Assembly (NCBI GenBank): GCA_021234155.1
Contig: JAJEKV010000071.1
Coordinates: 496,001 to 560,000, forward strand
Direction: 5' to 3'
Length of the DNA stretch: 64,000 bases
Source: Isoetes taiwanensis
Taxonomy: Eukaryota > Streptophyta > Lycopodiopsida > Isoetales > Isoetaceae
The notes beneath the pieces are model-generated. The model was not told where the DNA came from and made no database searches. It saw only the letters and a list, made by a program, of their open reading frames with translations. The position numbers and the translations under genes are program-made. This document shows positions 44,387 to 54,728 of the stretch, one piece after another (positions within the stretch are counted from its first letter, which is position 1; every line of letters starts with the position of its first letter).

Positions 44387-47006
44387 TTAATCCTGAATCA
44401 ACTTCTGCATTCTATCTCTGTGTCCTGAAGTTTGAAAAGTCTCCCTTAACCATTGTAGCTGACCTTTGCAATATTTTTTTACCATTTCAGTGGTTTCATT
44501 TCCCATTTCAAACTCTGACATTATTTCTAGAATCTTGAGAGCATCCTCTGTGTACTGATCTGGCCTACAATGTGCCTTTAGAATGTTAGAGAAATCATCA
44601 ACCATTGCCACATCCTTAAGCACTGGAAAGAATTGGTCCAATACATAATCATCTGCGTCCAAATTAAAGTCTGGAATCAAAAGAGATGTGAAAGGTGGAG
44701 AGGCAAATGTTTTCTGAATACCATCATCCAACAATATGCAATTGCTCTCATATTGTGGGTATTGACTAAAAACTGCAGATAAAGGTTTTAAGTACAATGG
44801 TTTTTCAGATTTAATGGGCCACTTGAAAGGCATCTCTAAGCAATGGGACTGATCCCAAATAAATACAAAGTCATGTCTGATAACTGGTGCTATGACATCC
44901 ACAACTTCATTTACATTAACCTTGTTCATGGATGACCAAATTGCTATGTCAAAGTGTACCATTGCTGCCTTCAGAAATTCCTGTGCATGAGCCTTAAAAC
45001 AACCAATTTCTTGCTTGTTTTTGAAATCCACAATTTATTGTCCACACATACAGGATTGTTCCTACTGTATGTCCTTACTAGAACACCATTCACATCTAAA
45101 ATAAGAAGTTTCCTCTTCAAAGAGGACTTTTCTATAGACCTATCATTCAAAAAACATAAAGTAGACACCAACACCAACACAAACACAAACACAAACACAA
45201 ACACAAATTTGAAATACTAAAATAATAATAACCTGTCAGGTACAATATTCAATGGATCAACCATTTGTTCAACATTTTGGTCTTGTAATACAATTGTACC
45301 TGAACATTCAAACATTTATAGTTAAATCAAAGATTTTAGAGACACATTTGAATTGCCCCTTAAGACCTCCATAATTGCATTCATTTTGGTACCTGCAGTG
45401 TCATTGTCAGAACCACAAGGTGGCACTTCAGTGTTGGCATCAACACATATTGTTTCTTCCTTTTCTAGTGTTGTTTCTTCCTTTTCTGGTCTTGTTTCTT
45501 CCTTTTCAGATTGAACCTCAATGTTCACTTTTTCCATATCCTTTGCCAATGCCCTCCTCCTAAAATTGTACTTCCTCACTTCTTTACCTGTGTTCTTTGC
45601 CTTCTTAATGTTTTTGCTCTTCTTTGTTGCAACATCTCCATCTTTCCTTTTCCTTTTGTTGGCTGCTTTCTTCTCTCTTATAGGGGTACTTTCTACATCC
45701 TTACTACATCCTGCATCATCCTGTTCAACAACAGGTTCATCCTCATCACTTGCATAAATTTCAGTGGATGCTTTACTAGCTGCTTTTTGCCTTAACTGCT
45801 TTTTAGGACTCAACAATGCATCTTTCAGCACTTTTTCACTTCCAGAAGGTGGCACATAGTCTTCAGTAGCAGAAGAAGACCTAACAAGTGAATCATGTTG
45901 ATTTGTAGGTATATCTACTGTAGGCATATCTACTATTTTAATTCCTTCTGCTGTCACATGCATGCCAAGCTCAAGAAATAAATCTGGATGAATGACACCC
46001 TCACATACCTTGCATTTACCTTCCTTCAACAAGGCTGCACAAGCCACATGGTACTCATGATCACAACTCAAAATCAAAGACAATTTGTACCTATCATCAA
46101 AAAGTAGGCCACAAGCACAGCAAGCACCAAAAGTTGCAGATTCCTGGTAGTCTTTTGATGATAGTGTTGATGCGGAATGGATTACAAGTTATATTCTTCA
46201 GTTCTGTAATATGAGAAAGATTAGCTCTGAGTTCTGAAATTCTGGCCTCTTTCTCTTTGATCTCCACTTCCAAGGTATTCTTCCTCGAGCTGCTTGCTTT
46301 TATATCTGGAGACTTGAAAAGTTTCTGAACTCAGTTACAGAAATGTGTCTCCATTTGTAGTGCGAGCTCCAATTCCTTCATCAGATCAGAATTTGCATTA
46401 TTTGGTTGCAATTCAGATATTGAGGTTTTCAAATCCTCAACTTTCTTCCTGCTCTCTTCAAATTCCACACTAAATTTTTCATTAGACTTAGCCTGTGCAG
46501 CTAAACGAACCTCAATTGCATGCACCTCTTCTAACATGCTTGCCCTTTCATTCTCAAGCTTATTTACAGCTTCCTTAATCAATTCAAAGTTCTCTTTTAA
46601 AGCAGAGTGGTCTAATTTAGAACTTTCTAAGCAAGTAACTTTGCTAGAAGTGGCAACATGGACATCCTTTCCCCTAGACCTGCACTTTCTGTACTTCATG
46701 ACTTTAGCTCCAAAAGAGGCCCAATTGATCTTGTGCTTTGCAGGGTTTGAAATGGCAGTATCACAATTTTCCCATGCAAAAGCATAAGCCACCTGCTTTC
46801 TCACTTCATTGTTTACCATAGTTTCTTTTTGATATAATTTTTTCAACAATCATCCAATTTTTCTGCATCGAGGTAGAAATGATCATAGAAACTTTCATCT
46901 TATTGCTTGGGCCTTCTTGCCAAACCGAGGCCCATTGTGCATCTGTTACATTCTCTTCAAACCATTTTACTTTCAAAGCAAAGCAATCCTTTACCAGAAA
47001 GTCCAT
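44387..47006 (-). CDS. Outer companion gene: coiled coil, RING-H2 finger, charged linker, FCP1-like HAD domain
   Basis: Read on the minus strand from 47,006: an N-terminal domain (WFEENVTDAQWASVWQEG; AYAFAWENCDTAISNP; INWASFG), a long coiled coil (about 46,600-46,200), and a RING-H2 pattern CCAC...CDHEYHVAC...CKVC (about 46,125-46,005). A linker with acidic and basic nuclear-signal-like runs (KKAANKRKRKDGD) follows to 45,322. The HAD domain (about 45,120-44,620) has LLILDVNGVLV, FDIAIWSSMNKVNV, FVFIWDQSHC, KPLYLKPL and NCILLDD, the order of plant FCP1-like phosphatases. The second Asp of the DxDx motif is Asn here, as in the plant DLNG subgroup, so phosphatase activity is doubtful. A helical tail ends at 44,387. 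Long frames survive, separated by probable introns. RING proteins usually pass ubiquitin, and FCP1-like domains usually act on phospho-Ser/Thr. The role here is inferred: transposon regulation or host-factor manipulation. Confidence 0.75.
45172..45210. repeat. (ACACAA)n microsatellite
   Basis: Six or so CACAAA/CACCAA units just upstream (gene sense) of the HAD motif I in the companion gene, probably at an intron edge. Confidence 0.7.
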
Positions 47007-47235
47007 GAATGTCTATGAATTCTTGCTCTACTACAAATTTTCATTATAAATTGAACGGATCAAAGGATTGTGTGACAGAATTGGTGATCTAGGAAGAGGA
47101 TTCGGAAACAGGGGATTCGAAATTGGGGCTGAGTAAAGAGAGGGCGCGCGGGAAACGAGGCAAATGATTTCCTCTGAAAAAAACTATAACTGCTCGAATT
47201 TAGGTGCTTTAGGTGCTTGGTGCTTTCGCGCATTT

Positions 47236-47262
47236 TGGGGTACCACTATCAAATTTACACCC
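47236..47262 (-). repeat. Right TIR of the outer transposon
   Basis: Exact reverse complement of 25,768-25,794, followed by TTGA (47,263-47,266). Confidence 0.95.
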
Positions 47263-47266
47263 TTGA

Positions 47267-49500
47267 CATCAATCTCTAACCTGGCTTACTGCTCCTGCAG
47301 CACTGTATTGTCCTTGTCCTGAAATAAGAGCTCTCTTACCTTCTTTATTTATTTATTTATTTATTTGTCTAATGCTCATTTAGGACCTTGAGAGACCATG
47401 GAGCATAAATATTTCTTTGGACATCTATATCATTTTTTTGCTTCCTTTTCTTTCCAATCCATTCTTTTCCTTATTTTTTTTATCCAACCCTTCAACTTTT
47501 CTAACGTATCCACAAAACAAGCCATTGATATGTTGTTCCCAAGTTTAGGAAGGGTTGAATAATACTCCGTAAACTGAATAAAGAATTGCTTTTGATGTAA
47601 AAGTTGAACATTGAATTTAAATGGAGTGCTTACCACACAATCTCTTGATGCAATTGAGATGGACTCCAAAATCTGTGGGAAGTAATCAAAAATAGAATTG
47701 CTACAGTCAGATTTAATAATGGTTTGATCCCAAATATCTAGATCTATTGTACAACTATAAGATCTGTTGAGCAAATAGCTGAGTCTTTTCCTTTATTGCT
47801 CCAAAAACAGGTAGTTGAGGAGGATGGAGGATGATAGATGAACATATCAATGAATTTGTCATATTCCTTCATTTCAATTCTGGTCATATTTAGCTTTTTG
47901 TCCAGTTTTTGATCCCATGCAAAAGTATTGTTAAAGTCCCCAATTAAAAGCCAGTTCCTCACCTAGGTTTGGTTACCAATCCAATTTCTCATTTCCTCCC
48001 ATTGTTCTTCCCTCTCATGGGGCTCAGCAGAGGTATAAACATTGATGATGCCTATATTATGGCCTTCAATCTTAAGAAAGCTAACAAATCTGTCTGATGG
48101 AGCCCGAGGAGGAGAAACCTTTCCAAATTGTGCAGAAGCCACCACAGGTGGAGCAACTGTCTGGATAGAACCATTCCCCCAACTTGGAGGATTCAAAAGA
48201 AGGCAATTTATGTTCTTGAAGTAAAATAATCTCTGCCTTCATTTCTTGTATGGCAATTAAGGTCCTCTTTCTTTTTAAAGGGCTTCTTAATGCCTCTTAA
48301 ATTACAGCTTACTGTCTTCATAAAGACTTATTTCTATTATTGGTGGCCGGTCCATTACGGTTGAAGAGGACCACTTTCTTACTCCTTTTCTTCTATGTTT
48401 GTGGAGTATAAAATTCATCCATCCCAGACCGCATAGAAGAACATATAAGCATGTCATTAACATCTTGATATTACCTTTAGGCTCATTAATTTTCCTTATC
48501 CAAACGCTCATTTCCTTCTTTTGGGCCGACTGTAGCTGCTTATTTCCTTTTTCCTCTTTTGTTTTTTAGCTTTCCTTCTTACACTGTCGTTGGTCGGATT
48601 GCTCGAAAACTAGTTTCTTTGGTTCCAAGAATCCCTTACAGACCCCACCACCATGTAACCGAATTCCACAAATTCCACGAAGGGGAATTCCTCTCCATTG
48701 CAAAGAAAGACTCTTTTGCAACCCAAATAGTCACAATAGAATCCATGAAGGAATCTGTTTTAACGGATCAAGCTAAACCCACCTCTTGGGGTTTGATCCA
48801 ACATTGATTCCATTCCTATAAAGTCGCCCAACTCCTGGAAAAGACTTCTTAGAATACCTCACTCCAATCAATTGGCTTGAGACCCTGCAATGAGGCCCAA
48901 GCTGGATGGTTAAGCTGTTCAATGTCTTGGGGATCAAAAGCAAGGTATTATTTTTGGAAGAAGATTTGGGTATTGGCTTTCAGGATTGAGGCTTGCTTGA
49001 GGAGCAGTTTTACAGATACATCATTCTTGCATTCAACAATGTAAAAAGGGAAATTAAGCCAATAAATTTTAGAAATGGACACATTCTCAATCAATTTCTC
49101 GAGCTCGGCCTTTATCATCGAAAGTTTTACTCCCTCGTGTCTAACAGCGCCAATCACTGCTTGGTTTGCCATCTGCTTCTATCTAGCTTCTACAAATGGG
49201 TTTTTCAAAGTTTTACCATGGAAGATATGTTTGATTCTCTGTTCGACCTGCCCGCCCTTCCTTTTTTGCAGCTTGTTCAAATGTTCTAAAATTGGCTTTA
49301 TATTGTTCTGTTGTCACTACACTATCCACATCCCCAACTGCTCTCTAGTTGCCACCATCTCTACAAGGTCGTCTTCATTTGTCGCTTGCTTCTCATGATC
49401 TAAGTCTGACATGTAAATGAAGAATTCCTCAAAAGCCATCGTCTTCACTTCATTTTCCTTTCACTTTTTCTCCTCATCATTACTGACTGCCCTGTTCTTA
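47267..49500 (-). mobile_element. LINE (minus strand), ORF1 and endonuclease part, right of the outer transposon
   Basis: On the minus strand, an ORF1-like region starts with MAFEEFFIYMSDLDHEKQA near 49,439. It includes LNFPFYIVECKNDVSVKLLL and then the usual NHPAWASLQGL-type segment. An L1 endonuclease begins at 48,321 (MKTVSCNLRGIKKP ... IILLQEHKLPSFE) and includes LLIGDFNNTFAWDQKLDKKL and CFWSNKGKDS down to about 47,744. The linker to reverse transcriptase then runs to the TTGA site and continues at 25,763 on the far side of the outer transposon. A (TTTA)n run lies at about 47,343-47,367. Several frame breaks are visible, so the LINE was probably already dead or has decayed since. Confidence 0.85.
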
Positions 49501-52500
49501 CACTGACCATGTACTTTCTCATAAGATCTGCCAATCTACTTTTCTCCAGATCTGACATAACAGACATTCTCTTTGCAATCATCTCAATATTCCAGCCCGG
49601 AATTTAATATCTACTTGTAACTATCTCACTACCTTTATCAAACCCAATTAGAGTTGATTTGCCTTTATCATTGCACAAAAGACAGACTACTCAGGAACTT
49701 TCTTTTTTTTTTCCCCTTTTTTTGTTATGGTTTTTGAACTAATCAAACTTTGAATCAACAATAAACCTTAACTATGATCTTCACTTCAGACCATTCACAA
49801 TAGATATGGAAAATACTATTTGCAGATGCATCCCTATTACCCATGTATTCCCCCAACCAGAATTCTTCCACTTGAATAGAGATTTCAGGAATGATAGAAA
49901 CAATGGGAGTGAATAGGTCATCTGGAAAAAACTGTTGCATCACAAGGAAGTTCCAAAATACATTTGGTTTCCCTTCAATTCATCCACAGGTATATCGATC
50001 CCTTTGTATGAGAATTGTGAATATTTTCACCATACTAGCATTCTAGAGGTGCCACGGTCTGGCGTCCAGGAAAGTCCGAGCCCCACCGCCCCCGAAACTC
50101 GTTTCTTGGATCATCCTGTGACATGGTTTTGTCATCTAATCCCTTTGGAGAAATGTCTCTGAGTCATCAGGTGACCATGGTTTTGTAGCTCATTCTTTGC
50201 GAACGTCCTACTTGCCATCCTTCAAAGTCTACAATTCAGTATTCTAGATAAGAGGCTTCATATTGACTCTGCTAATCCTTCCGTGGCCTCCATCGTTTTG
50301 AGTCAGGTGAGGATTTTGTTGTACATATTCTTCACTCTCCTACATGGCATCAGAGAGTGATTGATCTTGCCACAAAATCAAGTACTCTGCAATGATCCTA
50401 TTGCACAGCTTCCAAATGCGAGTGTTAGAATTGCCTCAAGAGTTATCTCAGAGCTAATGGCTAGGAGTATTGTCATCGAAGTCATTATGCTATCCGTGGA
50501 CAATAAACGCTTTCTTGAGTTGGCTTATATGGAATACATGGTGAACTTTTATTTCATTCACAGACTTTATCTCTGACTCATATGCTGTCTTCATTGACCC
50601 TCCTCGAGTCTAACATATTGGAACATATTTGACTAATGGTCTTACAATTCTTACCTTGCCACTAGTATCACAATACCCAATTGGGACCTTTTTGTCTAGT
50701 GTTCCCAAAGACCTCAGGTTCTCTATGACACATTTACCAATTCCTTGGACTAGTGTAGAAGCCTAGCTTCTACCTTAGTTCATATCCAATAGTACAACTA
50801 AGTACCTGATACTATTCAGGTGAACTTGCTAACTAGTGCGAATCCAATATTCTTGATCCTAGATCTAAGAAAACCATGCTACAGAAGACCAGCTTCTTTA
50901 TGCTTATAGTTAATATAGTGGTAACAACAATAGACCCACCCAGATCTAATTAAAAGCAAGCTTCTAACAACCCTACCACCTTATAAGCTCACACTTTGTT
51001 CTTTAACCGGAGATCTTATTAGTCCTATTACAAGATCAATCCGATGTTTACTCTCACATTGACTAATTTTGCTCTATGTGCTGACTTGCCAATGTCTCTA
51101 AAGGCAAGACTAATATCGATGGGCGCAACTTTGAATAACATTTACATTAGGTGATACTACATGTACTTATTTACTTTCACCTTCTTTATTCTATTGGTAG
51201 ATAGCATATTGACATGCATGTCATACATAGCAGATTACTGACTACTTTTATTTTGACGCATTTGTTATTGTTGCTCTATTATGTTCATGACTTTGTGCAT
51301 AGATGTTTATGTTGCTTTACTACGTTCATGACTTTGTGCATGGATGTTTTTGCTCATATGGATTCTAGAAACATAACACACTTCTTGTCATTTCAAGTTG
51401 TTTAAAATGAACATAGATGTTACTTAAGCAACACTATAATTTTCTTAGCCTTCATAGTTGTGCAAATAAAATTATTTGTGCATTGTAGCCTATGCACCAC
51501 CTTTCCATGCCTAGAGAAAAACATGATTCATGGGTAAACTAACACCTCTCAATTTGATCAATAAAGAAGGAGCACATATCCATTCTCTATCAAAAGAGAA
51601 TTATGTGGTTGTAAGATCTCCATGCCTTCTCATAAACTCCATTATATTATTCTCAAGATTTTGATGGTGGGAACAAAGTGTTAGTTTAAAAAACCATTTT
51701 TGGGAAAATGCTTCAATAATTAATTTAATTGCTTGTTAGTAGGTAAGGCTCTCAACATTTCTCCAATGCATTTGTAAATAAAACTCACATTCAATGCACT
51801 GGGATGTATATCCCTTAGTGCAGTTACCAATGTAACTCATATCAGATAGTGGCAATAAAATTCAACTTAAACTTCCAACTACTAGATGTTTATTGTCAAC
51901 AAGGACATGCTAGACACACAGATTAAGATGATGGCAATAAAACCTAGCTTAAGTTTATAGTATTAGATGTTCTTTGGCCATAAGAATAGACCAGAATATT
52001 AGCACATGCTATACATTTCTTAGAGTCCTCATTTTTTACTGGTTAGTAATCCATTTAGACAACGTTATAAATAGATGCCTTTGGGGTGAAACTCATGTCT
52101 CAATAGTAATGCAACTATGTATCCCATTTAGACAACGTTATAAATTGATGCCTTTGGGGTGAAACCCATGTCTCAATAGTAATGCTACTATGTATCCCAT
52201 ATAACGTCGGGTAAATATAACATTTTCTTGTACAATTTTCAATCAAGCATGGCACACTTGTAGTTGAGAAAATGAGATGCTACAACATATAACCTTTTCT
52301 ATGCACACTGAATCTGTACATCTGGCATATAGACATCAGGTAACATTAATTCAAGCAACAAACCTTTCCAACTATAAGGGGATTGATGATGTACATGTAG
52401 CAGAAGTCCTTAATCAAACCTTGAAGTGACTTTCATCATGCAGAATATGATAATAAGCAGCCTTACATAGATCAAAATGTCTGGTATGAGAAGAGGCATA

Positions 52501-52523
52501 TGTACACCAGACAAGAAAACTTC
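49501..52523. other. Gene-free region with tandem duplications
   Basis: No gene is recognised. A ~52-base tandem repeat with GTTCATGACTTTGTGCAT lies at about 51,265-51,350. A 75-base tandem duplication with ATTTAGACAACGTTATAAAT, GATGCCTTTGGGGTGAAAC and CATGTCTCAATAGTAATGC lies at about 52,050-52,199, nearly identical and therefore recent. A frame at 50,361-50,576 (LPNASVRIASRVISELMARS) looks protein-like but is unplaced. Confidence 0.4.
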
Positions 52524-54067
52524 GCGGACGCTCCAAAGACAAAGATACGCTCCGTGATCGTACATTGTAATCGCCACGCCACGCTGCATTACGCCACCCC
52601 GATTGACGTGTACGCCAACGGATAGCCAGGTAAGTAGCCCTAGGGGGCAACTTACTAGGAGTGTTCATATATTATTAATGTGCACATGTGCACATTAATG
52701 AGGGCACACCTTTCCATGTTGGCATATTTTGCCACCTAGCCACTAAAGGCAAGTGGGGCCTTTCCAATTATCCCACATGCCAAATTGGGTAATTGGAAAC
52801 CCTAGCCTAAACCCCCATGTCTATTTAGGGTAGGAAAACCCTAGCTTGCTAGTTTTCGGCCCTTAGGGTTTTAGAGCTCGGTTTTGGCTGCCCCAGAGCC
52901 AAAACCGCCTCCCCGACACGCCAAGCCGAATTGCGCCATCGGGCCTCGACCGATCACCTCCAGATGGTTGAACTCGTGTCGAGGAGCCACTCAAGGATCA
53001 GATTTGGTCAATTTAATAGCTTAAACCGCCTTCTAGTCATAGAATCAGTAGGTTTAGACTATTAAATTGCCCATAGTAGCTATCTAGATCTTAGATCTCG
53101 GACACTAACTAAAGAACCTAACTCTATGATTAGATCTAGTTCTTTAGCTCTTCTGTGATATATTTGGATGATGTATTTCTGTGAACTCCTTGTATTGGGA
53201 AGGGGGGGTAGAGGCCCTAAAGCTTGTAGTTGATGCTCCTAGAGTAGCCTCTCTAGCACACTGTAGATTCGGCCTGTGTACAAGAGCCACACCTGGTTGT
53301 GGGTGAAGGGGCCGACCCGGCTAAGAAGGAGATTCATGTCCTGACTCTTGAACGATCCCCCGGTGTGTAAAGCCTACCGGGATCATTGTGACTAGGTCTC
53401 GATGGCTTACCACCGAAAAGGTAAGGCATGGGCTCGACACCGTGAAGTGGTGTACACTTTCCGGGTTCAGTTCAAATAACACGCAAGGCCCTCTAGTCAC
53501 CTTGAGTTAGCATGTAGATCTCTGGAGGGAGTGATCCCTACCGCCCCATCGGAATCGGGAGGATGAGACCCAGAATAGCCCCTTTCGCTATGCATCCCGC
53601 CGGGCTACGGGCCAGTCCCGACACTTTTCAAATTTACTCGCAAAGTGTGCACGGGAGGGGCGGATGGAGTGGACAACCCTATGCCATGTTCTTATGCCCG
53701 CCCAAATCCATTGCCATGAATTCATGCAACGAACTCCTGAGACCCAAGCCGCCGGGCCATCCTTGAGTCCGAGCCTTGGGTAGGATCCCCTATGTGATGT
53801 GCTGATCTTTGTCTATGCAGAGATATAGGAGGACCATCCTTCGAGATGGTCACTGATGTTGATGTATGTGCTACTTGACATGTATGTTTACGCCCGCAGC
53901 TAGGTAGGCCCCGAGGGAGACGGGGTAGAATGACACCTTCACTCTTCCCAGGTGACTCGCTACGTGCGCTGATATGTGGAGGGCCCTCAGATCCGATGGA
54001 GCTGGTGTGGGGAAGAACTCGCTTGTATACGGTGAGTGCACCGTGATAATGAGTAGGGGACGCCACA
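52524..54067 (+). mobile_element. 5' LTR of a Ty3/gypsy-type element, ~1.54 kb (fossil)
   Basis: Full-length partner of the solo LTR at 1,842-3,397. It ends GGGACGCCACA, matching that copy's CGTCACA end. The next bases read GGGTATCGAGCAATG, close to the TGGTATCAGAGC primer-binding site that pairs with initiator methionine tRNA in many plant Ty3/gypsy elements. This marks it as a 5' LTR. Its start is less well preserved than in the other copy. The matching 3' LTR is not in the window. The two LTRs differ by many substitutions, so the family is old. Confidence 0.7.
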
Positions 54068-54272
54068 AAGGGTATCGAGCAATGTTCTTGGAGACCAAGA
54101 GCAAAGCACCGACCATGTTCCCAAAGAGTACTAACTTGATAGGATCCTCAAGCCTCGAAAAGTGGGAAAATTTTTTTTCTCACCTTTGTAGTTATGCTAA
54201 GCTAGTAACAATTAAGTGAATTGGAATTTAACAAGATTAAAAAGAATGAGCCAAAATTTTCCAAGTGAGAAC

Positions 54273-54331
54273 TCTCACACCTACCGTCGCAAAAACTAAC
54301 TTTTGTTTTGAAGCGAGGCTAAGTCGTGAGA
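54273..54331. repeat. Hairpin repeat 1
   Basis: Imperfect arms TCTCACACCTACCGTCGC and GCGAGGCTAAGTCGTGAGA around an AAAACTAACTTTTG loop. Part of a four-copy family. Confidence 0.6.
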
Positions 54332-54454
54332 CATCGAAATAAGAACACCAAAACATGATGAATTTGAGATAAATAATGTGGTAAGGCTAATTCTAAGGTA
54401 GGAATTAGTTAGAATAGCATGTTTTAATTACCTAAAAACCCTAGAAATTCATGA

Positions 54455-54515
54455 GATCTCGCTACCGGTCGCAAAACTAAACATTAGTATTGGAACGAGG
54501 CTAAGTCGCGGAGAC
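54455..54515. repeat. Hairpin repeat 2
   Basis: Arms GATCTCGCTACCGGTCGC and CGAGGCTAAGTCGCGGAGAC, loop with AAAACTAAACATTAG. Lies 104 bp upstream of the TATA box of the H3-like gene. Confidence 0.6.
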
Positions 54516-54619
54516 CAATAGGTAGAAAAAAAGTCTGAAATAAGTATAAGTTTTAGATAAATTGGTGCCTTAGCATGTTAAACAGAGCAACTTGAGTTTT
54601 GACCTAAAATTCCCCAAGC

Positions 54620-54627
54620 TATAAATA
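54620..54627 (+). promoter_or_regulatory. TATA box of the H3-like gene
   Basis: TATAAATA in the context GCTATAAATAGATG, 109 bp before the ATG at 54,729. A second CTATAAATAGA box stands at 56,548, also downstream of a pair of hairpin repeats. Confidence 0.6.
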
Positions 54628-54728
54628 GATGTAGAACCCACTCATTTTTTCTCGTCCAAGCCCTAGAAACTCCGCTTCCCCCCAACTTAGGCGATCTTTC
54701 TGCCATCCGATTGACGATCCGTGAAAAC

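Larger units (their letters stand above)
25768..47262 (+). mobile_element. Outer TIR DNA transposon, 21.5 kb with nested insert (~6.7 kb own sequence)
   Basis: Perfect 27-bp terminal inverted repeats begin GGGTGTAAATTTGATAGTGG (25,768-25,794) and end at 47,236-47,262, flanked by 4-bp TTGA duplications. It sits in a minus-strand LINE. After subtracting the inner element (28,713-43,520 plus one TSD), about 6.7 kb remains. This holds two convergent genes: a plus-strand transposase (25,972-28,712 continuing at 43,525-43,857) and a minus-strand companion gene with coiled coil, RING-H2 and HAD domains (47,006-44,387). Subterminal AAGCACTTA-like words lie inside both ends. There is no DNA polymerase B, capsid or protease, so it is not a Polinton. 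The 4-bp TSD, TIRs and likely three-aspartate core fit Sola-like elements best, but the superfamily is unproven. Confidence 0.9.

Noticed and set aside
25768-47262. Polinton/Maverick or other virus-like identity for the 21.5-kb TIR element
   Set aside because: No DNA polymerase B, capsid, ATPase or protease is encoded. The TSD is 4 bp rather than 6, and two thirds of the length is a second nested transposon.
50361-50576. Open frame LPNASVRIASRVISELMARS as a gene fragment
   Set aside because: It is protein-like in texture, but no family was recognised and no supporting exons were seen nearby.
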